64,000 nucleotides of DNA from an uncultured Micrococcales bacterium (GTDB lineage Bacteria > Actinomycetota > Actinomycetes > Actinomycetales > Microbacteriaceae): the NCBI GenBank assembly GCA_903909605.1, contig CAIVWH010000015.1, forward strand, positions 25,310 through 89,309, given 5' to 3'. This document shows, piece by piece, positions 55,867 through 64,000 of the stretch. The notes under the pieces were generated by a model. The model was not told the DNA's origin and searched no databases. It saw only the letters and a list, made by a program, of their open reading frames with translations. The stretch's first letter is position 1, and the number at the start of each line of letters is the position of its first letter. A program made the position numbers and the translations under genes.

Positions 55867-57366
55867 ATGGCTAAAGCGGAATTGATGAATTACGAAATGG
55901 CCCTAGAGCAATTCGAGGTTGTGATCGGCCTCGAAGTTCACATCGAGCTGAACACCAAGACCAAGATGTTCTGCGGCTGCCGCAACGAGTTCGGCAACGA
56001 ACCGAACACCAACGTTTGCCCGGTCTGCATTGCGCTTCCCGGTGCACTGCCTGCTGTGAACAAGACCGCGGTCGAATCTTCGATCAAGATTGGCCTTGCC
56101 CTTGGCTGCTCGATTGCGCCAACAGGTCGCTTCGCTCGCAAGAACTACTTCTACCCAGACCTCGCGAAGAACTTCCAGACCTCGCAGTATGACGAGCCGA
56201 TTGCATTCGAAGGTTCGCTGGATGTCGAAACTCCTTCTGGCAAGGTTCACACCGTGCTGATCGAGCGTGCCCACATGGAAGAAGACGCCGGCAAGCTCAC
56301 CCACATCGGTGGATCGACTGGCCGCATCCAGGGTGCCGAGTATTCGCTGGTTGATTACAACCGTGCCGGTGTTCCGCTTGTTGAGATCGTGACCAAGCCG
56401 GTGTTTGGCGCAGGGGCTGAGGCACCTGAGCTGGCCGCTGCCTACGTTCGCTCGATTCGCGAAATCGTAAAGGCCCTTGGCGTCTCGGATGCCCGCATGG
56501 AGCGCGGCAACGTGCGCTGTGACGCGAACGTCTCACTTCGCCCGCACGGCACCGAGAAGCTGGGAACTCGCACCGAGACCAAGAACGTCAACTCGCTTCG
56601 CTCGATCGAGCGCGCGGTTCGCTATGAGATTCAACGTCAGGCGCACATCCTGGCAAATGGCGGAACCATCACCCAGGAGACCCGACACTGGCACGAGGAC
56701 CGCGGTGCCACAAGCGCGGGTCGCCCGAAGAGCGATGCCGATGACTACCGCTACTTCCCTGAGCCTGACCTGGTTCCGGTTCAGCCGTCGAAAGAACTCA
56801 TCGAGTCGCTGCGTGCTTCGCTTCCCGAAAAGCCGGCAGACCGCCGCAAGCGTCTGGCCGCCGACTGGGGCTTTAGCGAGCTCGAGTTCCGCGATGTTGT
56901 GAACGCCGACCTGCTCGACTCGATCGAAGAGACCGTTGCCGCTGGAGCGAAGCCACAGGCCGCCCGCAAGTGGTGGATGGGTGAGCTCGCTCGCATCGCA
57001 AACGAAAGCGAAGAGGGCGTTGTTCCGAACATCACCCCAGCGCAGGTTGCTGAGCTTGCCGCTCTAGTCGAGGCTGGCAAGATCAACGACCGTTTGGCTC
57101 GTGAGGTTCTCGGTTATGTCTTGGCTGGCGAGGGTTCGCCTGCCGAGATCGTTGCCGCACGTGGCCTCGAAGTGGTCTCGGATGACGGTGCACTTATCGC
57201 TGCAATCAACGATGCGCTTGCTGCCCAGCCTGATGTCATCGATGCCATCCGTGAAGGCCGCATGCAGGCTGCTGGTGCGGTCATCGGCGCTGTAATGAAG
57301 GCCATGAAGGGTTCGGCTGACGCGGCTCGCGTTCGTGAGCTTTTGATTGAGATGGCTAACAAGTAA
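55867..57366 (+). CDS. gatB: Asp-tRNA(Asn)/Glu-tRNA(Gln) amidotransferase subunit B
   Basis: tRNA-binding and kinase-like subunit that phosphorylates the acyl group before amidation. [58 protein letters not shown] and [14 protein letters not shown] are signatures. A C-terminal YqeY-like helical tail (about 350-499) binds tRNA. ATG 55867 gives 499 residues; ATG 55888 is an alternative. A strong terminator follows. Confidence 0.97.
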   Translation: MAKAELMNYEMALEQFEVVIGLEVHIELNTKTKMFCGCRNEFGNEPNTNVCPVCIALPGALPAVNKTAVESSIKIGLALGCSIAPTGRFARKNYFYPDLAKNFQTSQYDEPIAFEGSLDVETPSGKVHTVLIERAHMEEDAGKLTHIGGSTGRIQGAEYSLVDYNRAGVPLVEIVTKPVFGAGAEAPELAAAYVRSIREIVKALGVSDARMERGNVRCDANVSLRPHGTEKLGTRTETKNVNSLRSIERAVRYEIQRQAHILANGGTITQETRHWHEDRGATSAGRPKSDADDYRYFPEPDLVPVQPSKELIESLRASLPEKPADRRKRLAADWGFSELEFRDVVNADLLDSIEETVAAGAKPQAARKWWMGELARIANESEEGVVPNITPAQVAELAALVEAGKINDRLAREVLGYVLAGEGSPAEIVAARGLEVVSDDGALIAAINDALAAQPDVIDAIREGRMQAAGAVIGAVMKAMKGSADAARVRELLIEMANK

Positions 57367-57408
57367 CAACTTCTGGCGGCAAAGCCCCAAGGCAAAACCC
57401 GCCAACGG

Positions 57409-57439
57409 AAAAGCCTCGTGATAACTTCACGGGGCTTTT
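57409..57439. terminator. Bidirectional terminator between gatB and tRNA-His
   Basis: A 13-bp stem: AAAAGCCTCGTGA (57409-57421) with TCACGGGGCTTTT (57427-57439), one G-T pair, loop TAACT. Five T on the plus strand and TTTT on the minus strand let it end both gatB and the convergent tRNA. Confidence 0.9.
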
Positions 57440-57444
57440 TGCGT

Positions 57445-57520
57445 TGGGGTGAGTAACGGGACTTGAACCCGCGGCCCCCTGGACCACAACCAGGTGCTCT
57501 ACCAGCTGAGCTATACCCAC
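57445..57520 (-). tRNA. tRNA-His (anticodon GTG)
   Basis: The minus strand folds as a full cloverleaf: acceptor GTGGGTA/TACTCAC, D arm GCTCAGCTGGTAGAGC, anticodon stem CCTGG/CCAGG around loop TTGTGGT, T arm CGGGTTCAAGTCCCG. An extra G at 57521 opposite C73 (57448) is the G-1:C73 pair unique to tRNA-His. The CCA end is encoded (57447-57445). A -10-like TAGACT (plus 57551-57556) lies about 30 bases upstream. Confidence 0.96.
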
Positions 57521-57585
57521 CATGCACCCTGTCTCCAAGGCAACCGAGCAAGTCTAACAGCAGGGGTGGGGTTGCGAAAAGTGGT

Positions 57586-57879
57586 CTAGAAATCGACTAG
57601 TTCGAGTTGCACGAAGATGGTAGAGCCCTCCTCGATGCCCTCGGCCTTGCGAACCGCCGCCTTCAGCGGCAACGAGTATTGCCCCGAAGAGTCAGGGAAG
57701 ATCGAGGTCGTGAAGGAGGTGCGGCCGATGAAGGCGTGCACGCGAACCGAACCCCAGCCGCGTCTGTTGACCTCACCAAGCTCGGCGATTTCTTTGAAGT
57801 ATTTCTTTGGCATGTTGACCAAGAAAAATGCGGGGTTCGAAGCCCAGCGATAAACCTTGCCGCGAAACTCGTATTTCAT
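57586..57879 (-). CDS. DUF1905 domain protein
   Basis: 97-residue protein of the DUF1905 family, a small beta-barrel-like domain of unknown function, sometimes linked to YdeI. FRGKVYRWASNPAFFLVNMPKKYFKEI, GWGSVRVHAFIGRTSFTTSIFPDSSGQYSLPLKAAVRKAEGIEEG is the family pattern as I recall it. ATG 57879 overlaps the orn stop by one base, so it is translated with orn. No signal or membrane segment. Confidence 0.85.
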   Translation of the reverse strand: MKYEFRGKVYRWASNPAFFLVNMPKKYFKEIAELGEVNRRGWGSVRVHAFIGRTSFTTSIFPDSSGQYSLPLKAAVRKAEGIEEGSTIFVQLELVDF

Positions 57880-58481
57880 TAGTCAGCGAGCGACTCGGCT
57901 GCTGCCTTAGCGTCTTCGCTCGAAGGCCCTGGCTGCTCGACGAATACCGTCTTGCGGTAGTACTTGAGCTCTTGGATCGACTCTTTGATGTCGGCCAGTG
58001 CGCGGTGACCGCCGGCCTTCTTTGGCAGGTTGAAGTAGACCCGTGGGAACCAGCGACGGCTTAGTTCTTTGATGCTCGAGACATCGATGTTGCGATAGTG
58101 CAGGTGGCCGTCGACCAGTGGCATGTATCGCGCCAAGAACATGCGGTCGGTGCCGATGGTGTTGCCGCCCAGTGGGCTGGTCTTTGCCTCAGGGACAAAG
58201 CGCTTGATGTATTCGAGCACAATCTGCTCGGCCTCAGCCAGCGGCAAGCCGCCGTCGAATTCGTTGATCAGGCCGCTTTCGGTGTGCATGTTGCGCACGA
58301 AGTCGTTCATATTTGCCAGGCCCTCGGCGGTTGGCTTGATGATCAGGTCGATGCCTTCATCGAGGATGTTCAACTCGGTGTCGGTCACAACGACAGCAAT
58401 CTCGACCAGGCAGTCAACCTCGGGGTTGAGGCCGGTCATTTCGCAGTCGATCCAGACGAGGTTGTCGCTAATGGTAATCAC
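57879..58481 (-). CDS. orn: Oligoribonuclease
   Basis: 3'-5' exonuclease that degrades nanoRNA to mononucleotides, essential in many bacteria. DEDDh motifs: WIDCEMTGL (D, E), a middle Asp near KRFVPEAKTSPLGGNTIGTDR, and HRALADIKES with the catalytic His and last Asp. Length 200 includes a C-terminal tail of ~20 residues beyond many orthologs. ATG 58481. DUF1905 overlaps its stop. Confidence 0.95.
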   Translation of the reverse strand: MITISDNLVWIDCEMTGLNPEVDCLVEIAVVVTDTELNILDEGIDLIIKPTAEGLANMNDFVRNMHTESGLINEFDGGLPLAEAEQIVLEYIKRFVPEAKTSPLGGNTIGTDRMFLARYMPLVDGHLHYRNIDVSSIKELSRRWFPRVYFNLPKKAGGHRALADIKESIQELKYYRKTVFVEQPGPSSEDAKAAAESLAD

Positions 58482-58493
58482 ACCTAAAACTAA

Positions 58494-58520
58494 GGGAGGC
58501 CACGGACACCGTGACCCCCC
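58494..58520 (-). terminator. Possible terminator between the RND exporter gene and orn
   Basis: A 12-position stem with two mismatches (58494-58505 with 58509-58520, loop 58506-58508). The minus-strand tail is only TTAGTTTT, so termination may be partial. Confidence 0.45.
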
Positions 58521-58537
58521 TAAGTCTAAATGCCGAG

Positions 58538-61500
58538 CTAGGCGGCCTTGGCCTTGAGGGCCTTGCGTGCAACCTTGCGCTCCTTGCGACCTTCGACCAA
58601 CCAGTAGAGCACCGGCACGATGACCAGGGTCAGGATGGTCGACGAGAACAGACCGCCGATAACCACGATGGCGAGTGGCTGCGAGATGAAGCCACCGCTG
58701 CCGGTGATGCCGAGGGCCATTGGGGTCAAGGCGAAGATGGTCGCGATTGCGGTCATCAGGATTGGGCGCAGACGCTGGCGCGCGCCATCCATGATGGCCT
58801 GCTGAATTGGCTTGCCATCCTTGCGGTATTGGTTTATCAGGTCGATCAGCACGATCGCGTTGGTAACCACCACACCGACCAGCAGCAACATACCGATGAT
58901 TGCCGAAACGCCAAGCGGGGTGTCAGTGATCAGCAGCAGGCCGATTGCGCCGGTGGCAGCGAACGGAATTGAGATGAGCAGAATCAGCGGCTGAGCGATG
59001 CTCGAGAAGGTAGCAACCATCACGATGAACACGATGGCGATTGCAACCAACAGGGCAGTGCCCAGCTGCGAGAACGAGTCAGCCTGCGACTGGGATACGC
59101 CACCAAGCGTTGCAGTAACACCAGTCGGAACTGTCACCTTCGCCAGGCGGGTCTTCACATCTGCGGTGATAGCGCCGAGGTTGTTGCCGCTCGGGGTAAG
59201 CGAAACGGTTGCGGTGCGCGCACCTTTCTCAGAGGTGATCGAAACTGGAACCTGTACCTGCTCGATCTTGGCTAGCGACGATAGCGAAACCATTCCCTTA
59301 GAGGTTGGAATCTGGATCGCGCGAACCTGAGCGGGGGTGGTCGGGTAGCTGCCCTTGATTGCATAGATGCCGGTGGAGATGTTCTCTATGTTTACCGAAC
59401 CAATGCGGCTTGGCTGCATGGTCGAGGCAACGATCCCGCCGATTGCGGCTTCCGACAGGCCTGCGCGACCAGCTGCAACGCGGTCGACGGTCACGCGCAA
59501 GGTGCGCTGCTTCTCGGCTAGCGAGTTGGTGACCTCGGTGACGTTCTTGGTGCCGGTCATCGCGGTTTGAACATCCGTGATTGCCTTCTCAAGCGAAGCG
59601 TCATCAGGGGCGGTCACCTTGATGTCGATAGTGCTCGACGAGCCAAGTGCAGGGCCGCCGCCGCTCGCGAATTTGACCTCGCCAAGAGTGGTGTCCTTTG
59701 CGAACTCCGCGGTCAAGGTGTTCTGGAAGTCAGCTACGTTGACGTCGTTCTTCAAGGTCACCTGGATGCTCGTGCCGCCGGCAGAGCCACCGAATGCAAC
59801 GCGGCCATCACCCGACGAGCCGATGGTGGTCTGAACCACATCGACCTGCTTGGTGTGAGCCAACAGCAGTGCCTCAATCTTGGCAGCGCCCTTGTCCTGC
59901 TGGTCGAGAGTTGCACCGGCAGGCAGGGTTTGGTTGATTACGAACGAGTTCGAGCCGGACGAGCCGAGGAAGTCGGTCTTGAGCAAGGCGCTTGAGCCGA
60001 AGGTAAGCACCAGAATCAGGAACGAAGCCAGGATGGTGAGCTTCGGACGCTTCTGGGTCCAGGTCAGAATCGGCAGGTAGCCGCGCTGAAGAATCGACTT
60101 GCGCTCGCGCTCTTCCTCTTCGTGACGAACCTTGTCTTCGTAGGCCTTCGCGGCGGCTTCATCCTTGTGAACCTGGGTCGCAGGGTTCTTCAAGAACCAG
60201 TATGCGAGCACCGGCACGATGGTCAGCGATACGAACAGCGAGGCAATCAGTGCAATTGCGAAGGTGAAGCCGAATGGGCGGAACAGCTCGCCGATGAGGC
60301 CACCGACGAAGGTGATCGGCAAGAACACGGCCACGGTGGTGATGGTGGCCGCGCTGATGGCGGTCGAAACCTCACGAACCGCGCGCAGGATCGCCTTCTT
60401 CTTAGGCTCGCCATAAGAGAGGTGTCGGTTGATGTTCTCGATGACCACGATGGAGTCATCGACCACTCGACCGATTGCGATGGTCAGCGCCGAAAGGGTG
60501 AACAGGTTCAGCGAGTAGCCGAAGAAGCCGAGGCCGATGAAGGTGATCAGAACCGAGGTCGGAATCGAGATCGCGGTGACCAGGGTCGAGCGAACCGAGA
60601 GCAAGAACAGCAAGATCACGATGACCGCGAAGCTCAGACCGAGAAGTCCCTCAGTTGATAGGTTCTCGAGCGACTTCTCGACGTATGGGGCCTGGTCGAA
60701 CACGGTGGTTACGGTGACTGAGCCGAGCTTCTTCTTGAAGTCAGGCAGTAGCGCCTGAACCGAGTGCGAAACACTTACGGTGTTCGCCTCTTGAGTCTTG
60801 GTAATCGAGATCGCCAGCGACGACTTGCCATTGACGCGGGCAATCGAGGTGACTGGCGCGTTCTCGTAGGTCACGGTAGCCACATCTTTGATGCGAAGTG
60901 CGCTGACCTTGGTGCTCACTGATGGAGCGCCCGGAATGGTCATGCCGTTTGGCAACTTTGTTGGAGTGCCTGCGCTGTATGAGGTCGACGAACCAACCAG
61001 AGGCAGGTTCTCGAAGTCGGCGAGGGTGTTGATCGGCGTGCCGACCTCAACCGAGATTGAGCCCTGTGAGTCCTTTAGGGTTCCGGCAGGAATTACAAAG
61101 CCGTTCGACTGCAGGGCAGTGGTGACCGACTGCTGAGTCAGACCATTTGCGGCAAGCAGCGCCTGGTTGAATTTGACGTTTACGCGCTTTTCCTGAACGC
61201 CGGATACGGTCACGGTGCCCACTCCGCTTAGCGAGCTGAACTGAGCCTGGGCGACATCGTTGATGGTTTTGCTGATGGCGGTGTTGTCGCCGCTGGTCGC
61301 CGAGACACCGAGAACGATGATTGGCACGCTGTCGAACGAACCGCTAAGAATCTTGGCCGAAGCCTCGGTTGGCAAAGTGATGCCGGCAAGAGCCGAGTTG
61401 AGCTCTTCCTTTACCTTGGCGGTGGTGGTTCCATACTGGAACTCAACGCGCACGATCGAGATGTTGTTCTGCGAAGTCGAGGTTGATGAGACCAGGCCGT

Positions 61501-61726
61501 CTTGCTGGCGAACCGCGTTTTCGATCGGCTGGCTGACCTGCTTGTCGATGACCTCTGGCGATGCGCCGATATAGGTAGTCACGATGGCCGCCTGCGGGGT
61601 CTCAATCGAAGGAATGAGCTCCTGCTTGAGGCTGCCAAGGCTGACCAGGCCGAAGAGGGCGATGATGATGGTGATAAGTGCAACAACCGAGCGGTTGGCA
61701 AGCGAAAGCTTGGCTAAACGATGCAT
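58538..61726 (-). CDS. RND-superfamily efflux permease (AcrB/SwrC-like)
   Basis: Proton-driven exporter in the cytoplasmic membrane with two large external loops. 1062 residues and the 12-segment layout fit the HAE/ACR family. MHRLAKLSLANRSVVALITIIIALFG is the start; PQAAIVTTYIGASPEVIDKQVSQPIENAV is the porter-domain signature; AIGRVVDDSIVVIENINRHL carries the TM4 Asp pair. No periplasmic adaptor or outer-membrane factor is adjacent, in keeping with a Gram-positive SwrC/YerP-type pump. GAGGA precedes ATG 61726. Substrate unknown; hydrophobic compounds or lipids are possible. Confidence 0.93.
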   Translation of the reverse strand: MHRLAKLSLANRSVVALITIIIALFGLVSLGSLKQELIPSIETPQAAIVTTYIGASPEVIDKQVSQPIENAVRQQDGLVSSTSTSQNNISIVRVEFQYGTTTAKVKEELNSALAGITLPTEASAKILSGSFDSVPIIVLGVSATSGDNTAISKTINDVAQAQFSSLSGVGTVTVSGVQEKRVNVKFNQALLAANGLTQQSVTTALQSNGFVIPAGTLKDSQGSISVEVGTPINTLADFENLPLVGSSTSYSAGTPTKLPNGMTIPGAPSVSTKVSALRIKDVATVTYENAPVTSIARVNGKSSLAISITKTQEANTVSVSHSVQALLPDFKKKLGSVTVTTVFDQAPYVEKSLENLSTEGLLGLSFAVIVILLFLLSVRSTLVTAISIPTSVLITFIGLGFFGYSLNLFTLSALTIAIGRVVDDSIVVIENINRHLSYGEPKKKAILRAVREVSTAISAATITTVAVFLPITFVGGLIGELFRPFGFTFAIALIASLFVSLTIVPVLAYWFLKNPATQVHKDEAAAKAYEDKVRHEEEERERKSILQRGYLPILTWTQKRPKLTILASFLILVLTFGSSALLKTDFLGSSGSNSFVINQTLPAGATLDQQDKGAAKIEALLLAHTKQVDVVQTTIGSSGDGRVAFGGSAGGTSIQVTLKNDVNVADFQNTLTAEFAKDTTLGEVKFASGGGPALGSSSTIDIKVTAPDDASLEKAITDVQTAMTGTKNVTEVTNSLAEKQRTLRVTVDRVAAGRAGLSEAAIGGIVASTMQPSRIGSVNIENISTGIYAIKGSYPTTPAQVRAIQIPTSKGMVSLSSLAKIEQVQVPVSITSEKGARTATVSLTPSGNNLGAITADVKTRLAKVTVPTGVTATLGGVSQSQADSFSQLGTALLVAIAIVFIVMVATFSSIAQPLILLISIPFAATGAIGLLLITDTPLGVSAIIGMLLLVGVVVTNAIVLIDLINQYRKDGKPIQQAIMDGARQRLRPILMTAIATIFALTPMALGITGSGGFISQPLAIVVIGGLFSSTILTLVIVPVLYWLVEGRKERKVARKALKAKAA

Positions 61727-61830
61727 TTTGTCCTCAAATTAGGGCCTACAGGCTCGCTAATCCTAACCACCTTGCCTGAACGGCTATTCCCAGACTGGGG
61801 ATGGGCCCGGGCGGTTTCTGGGGACGACAG

Positions 61831-62754
61831 TTACCCGATTAGGAAGCTGAGTTCATCCGTGGTCAAGGTCACTTCGGGCATGATTTCGCGCAATTGCTCG
61901 ACAGTGCGAGCACTCGCGATCGGCACGGCGACCGTCGACTGCTGGCGAACCCAGGCCAGGGCAACCGCCGAAACTGTGGTGCCGTGATTTGCTGCGACCT
62001 GATCCAGCTTCTCGAGTGTGGCCCAGCCGTGGTCGTTCGTGTAGTCGGTGACCCCACCCGCGCGAACTGACTCGATGCTTACTCCGGGGCGGTATTTGCC
62101 ACTCAGGAACCCTCGGGCAAGGCCGAAGTATGGAACGCCTTCGATGCCAAGGGTGGTCAGTGTCTCGACGCTGTCGTTTTCGTAGTCACTGCGAACCAGC
62201 AGGTTGTAGTGATTCTGCAGTGCGGAATATTCGATCAGCCCGTTGGCCTTAGAAATTTTGCTGGCCTCGAGCAGGCGGGCACCGGTGTAGTTGCTGGCTG
62301 CCGCATAGCGAATCTTGCCGGCGTCGCGAAGTTCGGTAAACGCGGCGAGGGTTTCTTCAAGCGGCGTTGTTTGATCGTCGTCGTGCGCATAGTAGAGATC
62401 GATTACGTCGCTTTTCAGTCGACGAAGCGAATCGTCGCAGGCCGCGATGATGTTTGCACGACTGAGACCCGGGCGAGTGCTGAGCTTTGAAACCTTGGTA
62501 GCCAGGATGATCTCGCCGCGGTTTTTGCGCGATGCAAACCAATTTCCCAAAACGGTTTCACTCTCGCCGCCAATGTGTCCTGGCGCCCATTCGCTGTAGA
62601 CGTCTGCAGTGTCAATGAAATTGCCACCGAGGTCGGCAAAGGCATCCAGCACCTGATGGCTCTGGCCCTGATCCGCGCTCCAGCCGAAGACGTTGCCGCC
62701 CAGGCAAAGATGTGAAACGTGGAGGTTCGTCGAGGCGAGTGTGTGCTTGGTCAT
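61831..62754 (-). CDS. Aldo/keto reductase
   Basis: NADPH-dependent TIM-barrel oxidoreductase. The catalytic tetrad is present: Asp and Tyr in FIDTADVYSEW, Lys in LATKVSK, His in DLYYAHDDD. Cofactor-binding motifs near the C-terminus (AVPIASARTVEQLREI) are clear. 307 residues. It resembles the YajO/TAS or Kv-beta-like AKR groups; physiological substrate unknown. ATG 62754 is preceded at 6 bases by TAGGCT (minus strand). Confidence 0.93.
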   Translation of the reverse strand: MTKHTLASTNLHVSHLCLGGNVFGWSADQGQSHQVLDAFADLGGNFIDTADVYSEWAPGHIGGESETVLGNWFASRKNRGEIILATKVSKLSTRPGLSRANIIAACDDSLRRLKSDVIDLYYAHDDDQTTPLEETLAAFTELRDAGKIRYAAASNYTGARLLEASKISKANGLIEYSALQNHYNLLVRSDYENDSVETLTTLGIEGVPYFGLARGFLSGKYRPGVSIESVRAGGVTDYTNDHGWATLEKLDQVAANHGTTVSAVALAWVRQQSTVAVPIASARTVEQLREIMPEVTLTTDELSFLIG

Positions 62755-62760
62755 GGCCCA

Positions 62761-62766
62761 AGCCTA
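62761..62766 (-). promoter_or_regulatory. -10 element of a leaderless promoter (aldo/keto reductase)
   Basis: TAGGCT on the minus strand, 6 bases before ATG 62754, just beyond the 3' end of the COG4280-like gene. Confidence 0.55.
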
Positions 62767-62771
62767 AAGGC

Positions 62772-63785
62772 TTAGCGCGAGGCGCGAAGCGCGGTGTTGC
62801 CAATCATCGCAACGACGGCAATCGGCAGCACCAAAAACGCCAGGGCTGCCCCGCTGACTATCGCCGTGACGACAAGCCCGGCGGCAATTCCTGCTGCCAC
62901 ACGCCAGTCGTCGCCAATGATGAAGTCATACCAGAACAGGCCGAAGGCCCTCACGCCCCTCAGGATGCCGCGGTTCTTACCTTGAATGATCTCGACCTCT
63001 TCGGCCTCGCTCGGCTCGATGGTCTGAGCTTTAGTTTCGACAACCTTGTGGTTTTGCTTTCGAGCACTCAGCGTGCGAATAAGTAGGTATGCCACGACAA
63101 GGTAGAGCACGATCAGCACCAGGATGGCGAAATCGGTGCCTGGCCAAACCGCGCCGGCGCCCTCGGCGGCCCAGAAGGTTCCGAACGAGGTCAGCATGAT
63201 GCCGACTACGAACTTGAGAGTGTTTTCGGGCACGGTGGCAAGCGGTTTGCGGGCGGCAAATCCGGCGGCTGTTACCACCGCAACCGCGGCAAGTGCGCCC
63301 CACGCCGCCACGTCTACAGCCTTTTGAATTGCGCCGAAGGTCACCACGATGAATGCAACTTCGAGACCCTCGAGCAGCACCGCCTTGTAAGCCATGGTGA
63401 ATGCATACCAGTCGTCAACACCGAAGCGCGATTGCTTCTTGGATGCGCTGGCTGCGGCGAGTTCATCCTGGAAGATTTTGTCTTCGTCGTGCATTGCCTT
63501 GAAGCCGCTGTAACGAAGAATCGCCTTGCGAAGCCACTGCAAACCGAACACGAGCAGCAGCGCACCGATTACTAGGCGCAGGGCTTCCATTGGAAGGCTC
63601 GAGATGCTTGGGCCGGCGATTGCCACGATGGCCGCGAGCGTGATCAGGGCAGCGATGGTGCCGCGACCTGCCGAGCGAAAACCTCGGGCTGTGCCTGCGG
63701 CAAGCACCACGGTGACCGCCTCGACGGCCTCGACGGCGCTGGCGAGGAATACTGCAATGAATAGGGCGATCGCGTTTTGAGGCAT
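62772..63785 (-). CDS. COG4280-like membrane protein related to FTR1 permeases
   Basis: Polytopic membrane protein of 337 residues. Two glutamate-rich membrane motifs echo FTR1: VEAVEAV (Glu19 and Glu22) and LLEGLEVAFIV (Glu139 and Glu142). About seven hydrophobic segments, with cytoplasmic-looking charged stretches (HDEDKIFQDELAAASASKKQSRF; SARKQNHKVVETKAQTIEPSEAEEVE). I recall the COG4280 'predicted membrane protein' family with this pattern; metal transport is an inference. ATG 63785 has GAGAAT 6 bases upstream on the minus strand. Confidence 0.75.
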   Translation of the reverse strand: MPQNAIALFIAVFLASAVEAVEAVTVVLAAGTARGFRSAGRGTIAALITLAAIVAIAGPSISSLPMEALRLVIGALLLVFGLQWLRKAILRYSGFKAMHDEDKIFQDELAAASASKKQSRFGVDDWYAFTMAYKAVLLEGLEVAFIVVTFGAIQKAVDVAAWGALAAVAVVTAAGFAARKPLATVPENTLKFVVGIMLTSFGTFWAAEGAGAVWPGTDFAILVLIVLYLVVAYLLIRTLSARKQNHKVVETKAQTIEPSEAEEVEIIQGKNRGILRGVRAFGLFWYDFIIGDDWRVAAGIAAGLVVTAIVSGAALAFLVLPIAVVAMIGNTALRASR

Positions 63786-63841
63786 GCTGCAATTCTCACC
63801 TACTCCTAGGCGGGTTTCGGGCTAAGCCTTAAACTTGGCTA

Positions 63842-63858
63842 GGTTCGAGACTCGAACC
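63842..63858 (+). repeat. Inverted repeat just before tRNA-Arg
   Basis: GGTTCGAGACTCGAACC, a perfect 8-bp inverted repeat around one base, ending 3 bases before the tRNA. If transcription starts from the TAAACT at 63830-63835, this would be the first part of the transcript and could fold as a 7-bp hairpin with a 3-base loop. Confidence 0.6.
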
Positions 63859-63861
63859 GAT

Positions 63862-63934
63862 GCCCTCGTAGCTCAGTGGATAGAGCAAGAGCCTTCTAAT
63901 CTCTTGGTCGCAGGTTCGATTCCTGCCGAGGGCG
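63862..63934 (+). tRNA. tRNA-Arg (anticodon TCT)
   Basis: Acceptor GCCCTCG/CGAGGGC, D arm GCTCAGTGGATAGAGC, anticodon arm AGAGC-CTTCTAA-TCTCT, T arm GCAGGTTCGATTCCTGC, discriminator G. The anticodon loop CTTCTAA places TCT at 34-36, reading AGA. The closing 31-39 pair is C-T, a mismatch. CCA is not encoded. A possible -10 TAAACT lies at 63830-63835. Confidence 0.95.
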
Positions 63935-63964
63935 CATCCAAGATTCGAAGCCTAGGCTTTTGTT

Positions 63965-64000
63965 ATGACCTTGAAATTCCCGGCTCCCGAAATCATCGAC
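63965..64000 (+). CDS. Start of a truncated gene
   Basis: ATG 63965 opens a frame (MTLKFPAPEIID) that is still open at the window edge after 12 codons. There is too little to assign a function or be sure it is real. Confidence 0.4.
   Translation, partial: MTLKFPAPEIID

Overview
The window reads as a compact, moderately GC-rich chromosomal segment from a streamlined actinobacterium. My best guess is Microbacteriaceae, possibly a small-genome freshwater Luna-type lineage such as Rhodoluna or Aquiluna. That placement is inferred from gene content, gene order and protein style; no database was searched. Supporting signs are the rsmD / recG / coaD / DUF177-rpmF-rnc-mutM-smc-ftsY-ffh-rpsP-khpA-rimM-trmD-rplS-lepB-rnhB-DUF2469-yraN-yifB-dprA-xerC-M23-rpsB-tsf-pyrH-frr-cdsA order (as in mycobacteria, from memory), a GlgE maltosyltransferase, a cysteine-free L32, many GTG/TTG starts, many 1- or 4-base start/stop overlaps, and many apparently leaderless promoters. 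I see no insertion sequence, prophage, CRISPR array or rRNA.

Layout. 1-1353 is the end of a dual-ATPase peptide/nickel-type ABC transporter gene. 1418-5080 holds a family-5 solute-binding lipoprotein (perhaps an LpqW counterpart) followed by typA. 5107-5916 is an FTR1/EfeU iron permease on the minus strand, with tandem DtxR-like iron boxes between it and a PIG-L deacetylase carrying a fused membrane domain; ferredoxin, dapC and gltA follow. 9938-35440 is the information-processing core: rRNA/tRNA modification, DNA repair, chromosome condensation, SRP targeting, ribosomal proteins, signal peptidase, competence-type DNA handling, translation factors and CDP-DAG synthase. 35476-38420 has envelope/division-type genes: a DivIVA-repeat protein, a secreted HNH nuclease, a secreted lysozyme-fold protein, a small putative zinc protein and a hydrolase. 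38421-43310 has an AI-2E family permease, a DivIVA-like coiled-coil protein, a membrane protein with an internal lipobox, and a thioredoxin-fold/TPR protein. 43307-49597 is the alpha-glucan cluster glgX-glgE-glgB on the minus strand. 49654-57366 runs cysteine desulfurase, mnmA, ligA and gatCAB. The last part holds tRNA-His, DUF1905, oligoribonuclease, an RND exporter, an aldo/keto reductase, a COG4280-like FTR1-related membrane protein and tRNA-Arg.

How it fits together. Most of the window is housekeeping and I did not find a clear new defence or mobile system. The most noteworthy signals are: (i) a recurring -10 hexamer (TAGCCT, TAGGCT, TAAACT and similar) placed 6-7 bases before the start codon of at least ten genes, implying widespread leaderless mRNAs; (ii) a membrane protein whose middle contains a lipobox, so that it could be split into a membrane protein plus a lipoprotein; (iii) two overlapping iron boxes in a divergent control region; (iv) structured RNA leaders before rnc, rplS and rpsB; and (v) a four-motif DivIVA-repeat protein beside a second DivIVA-like coiled-coil gene.
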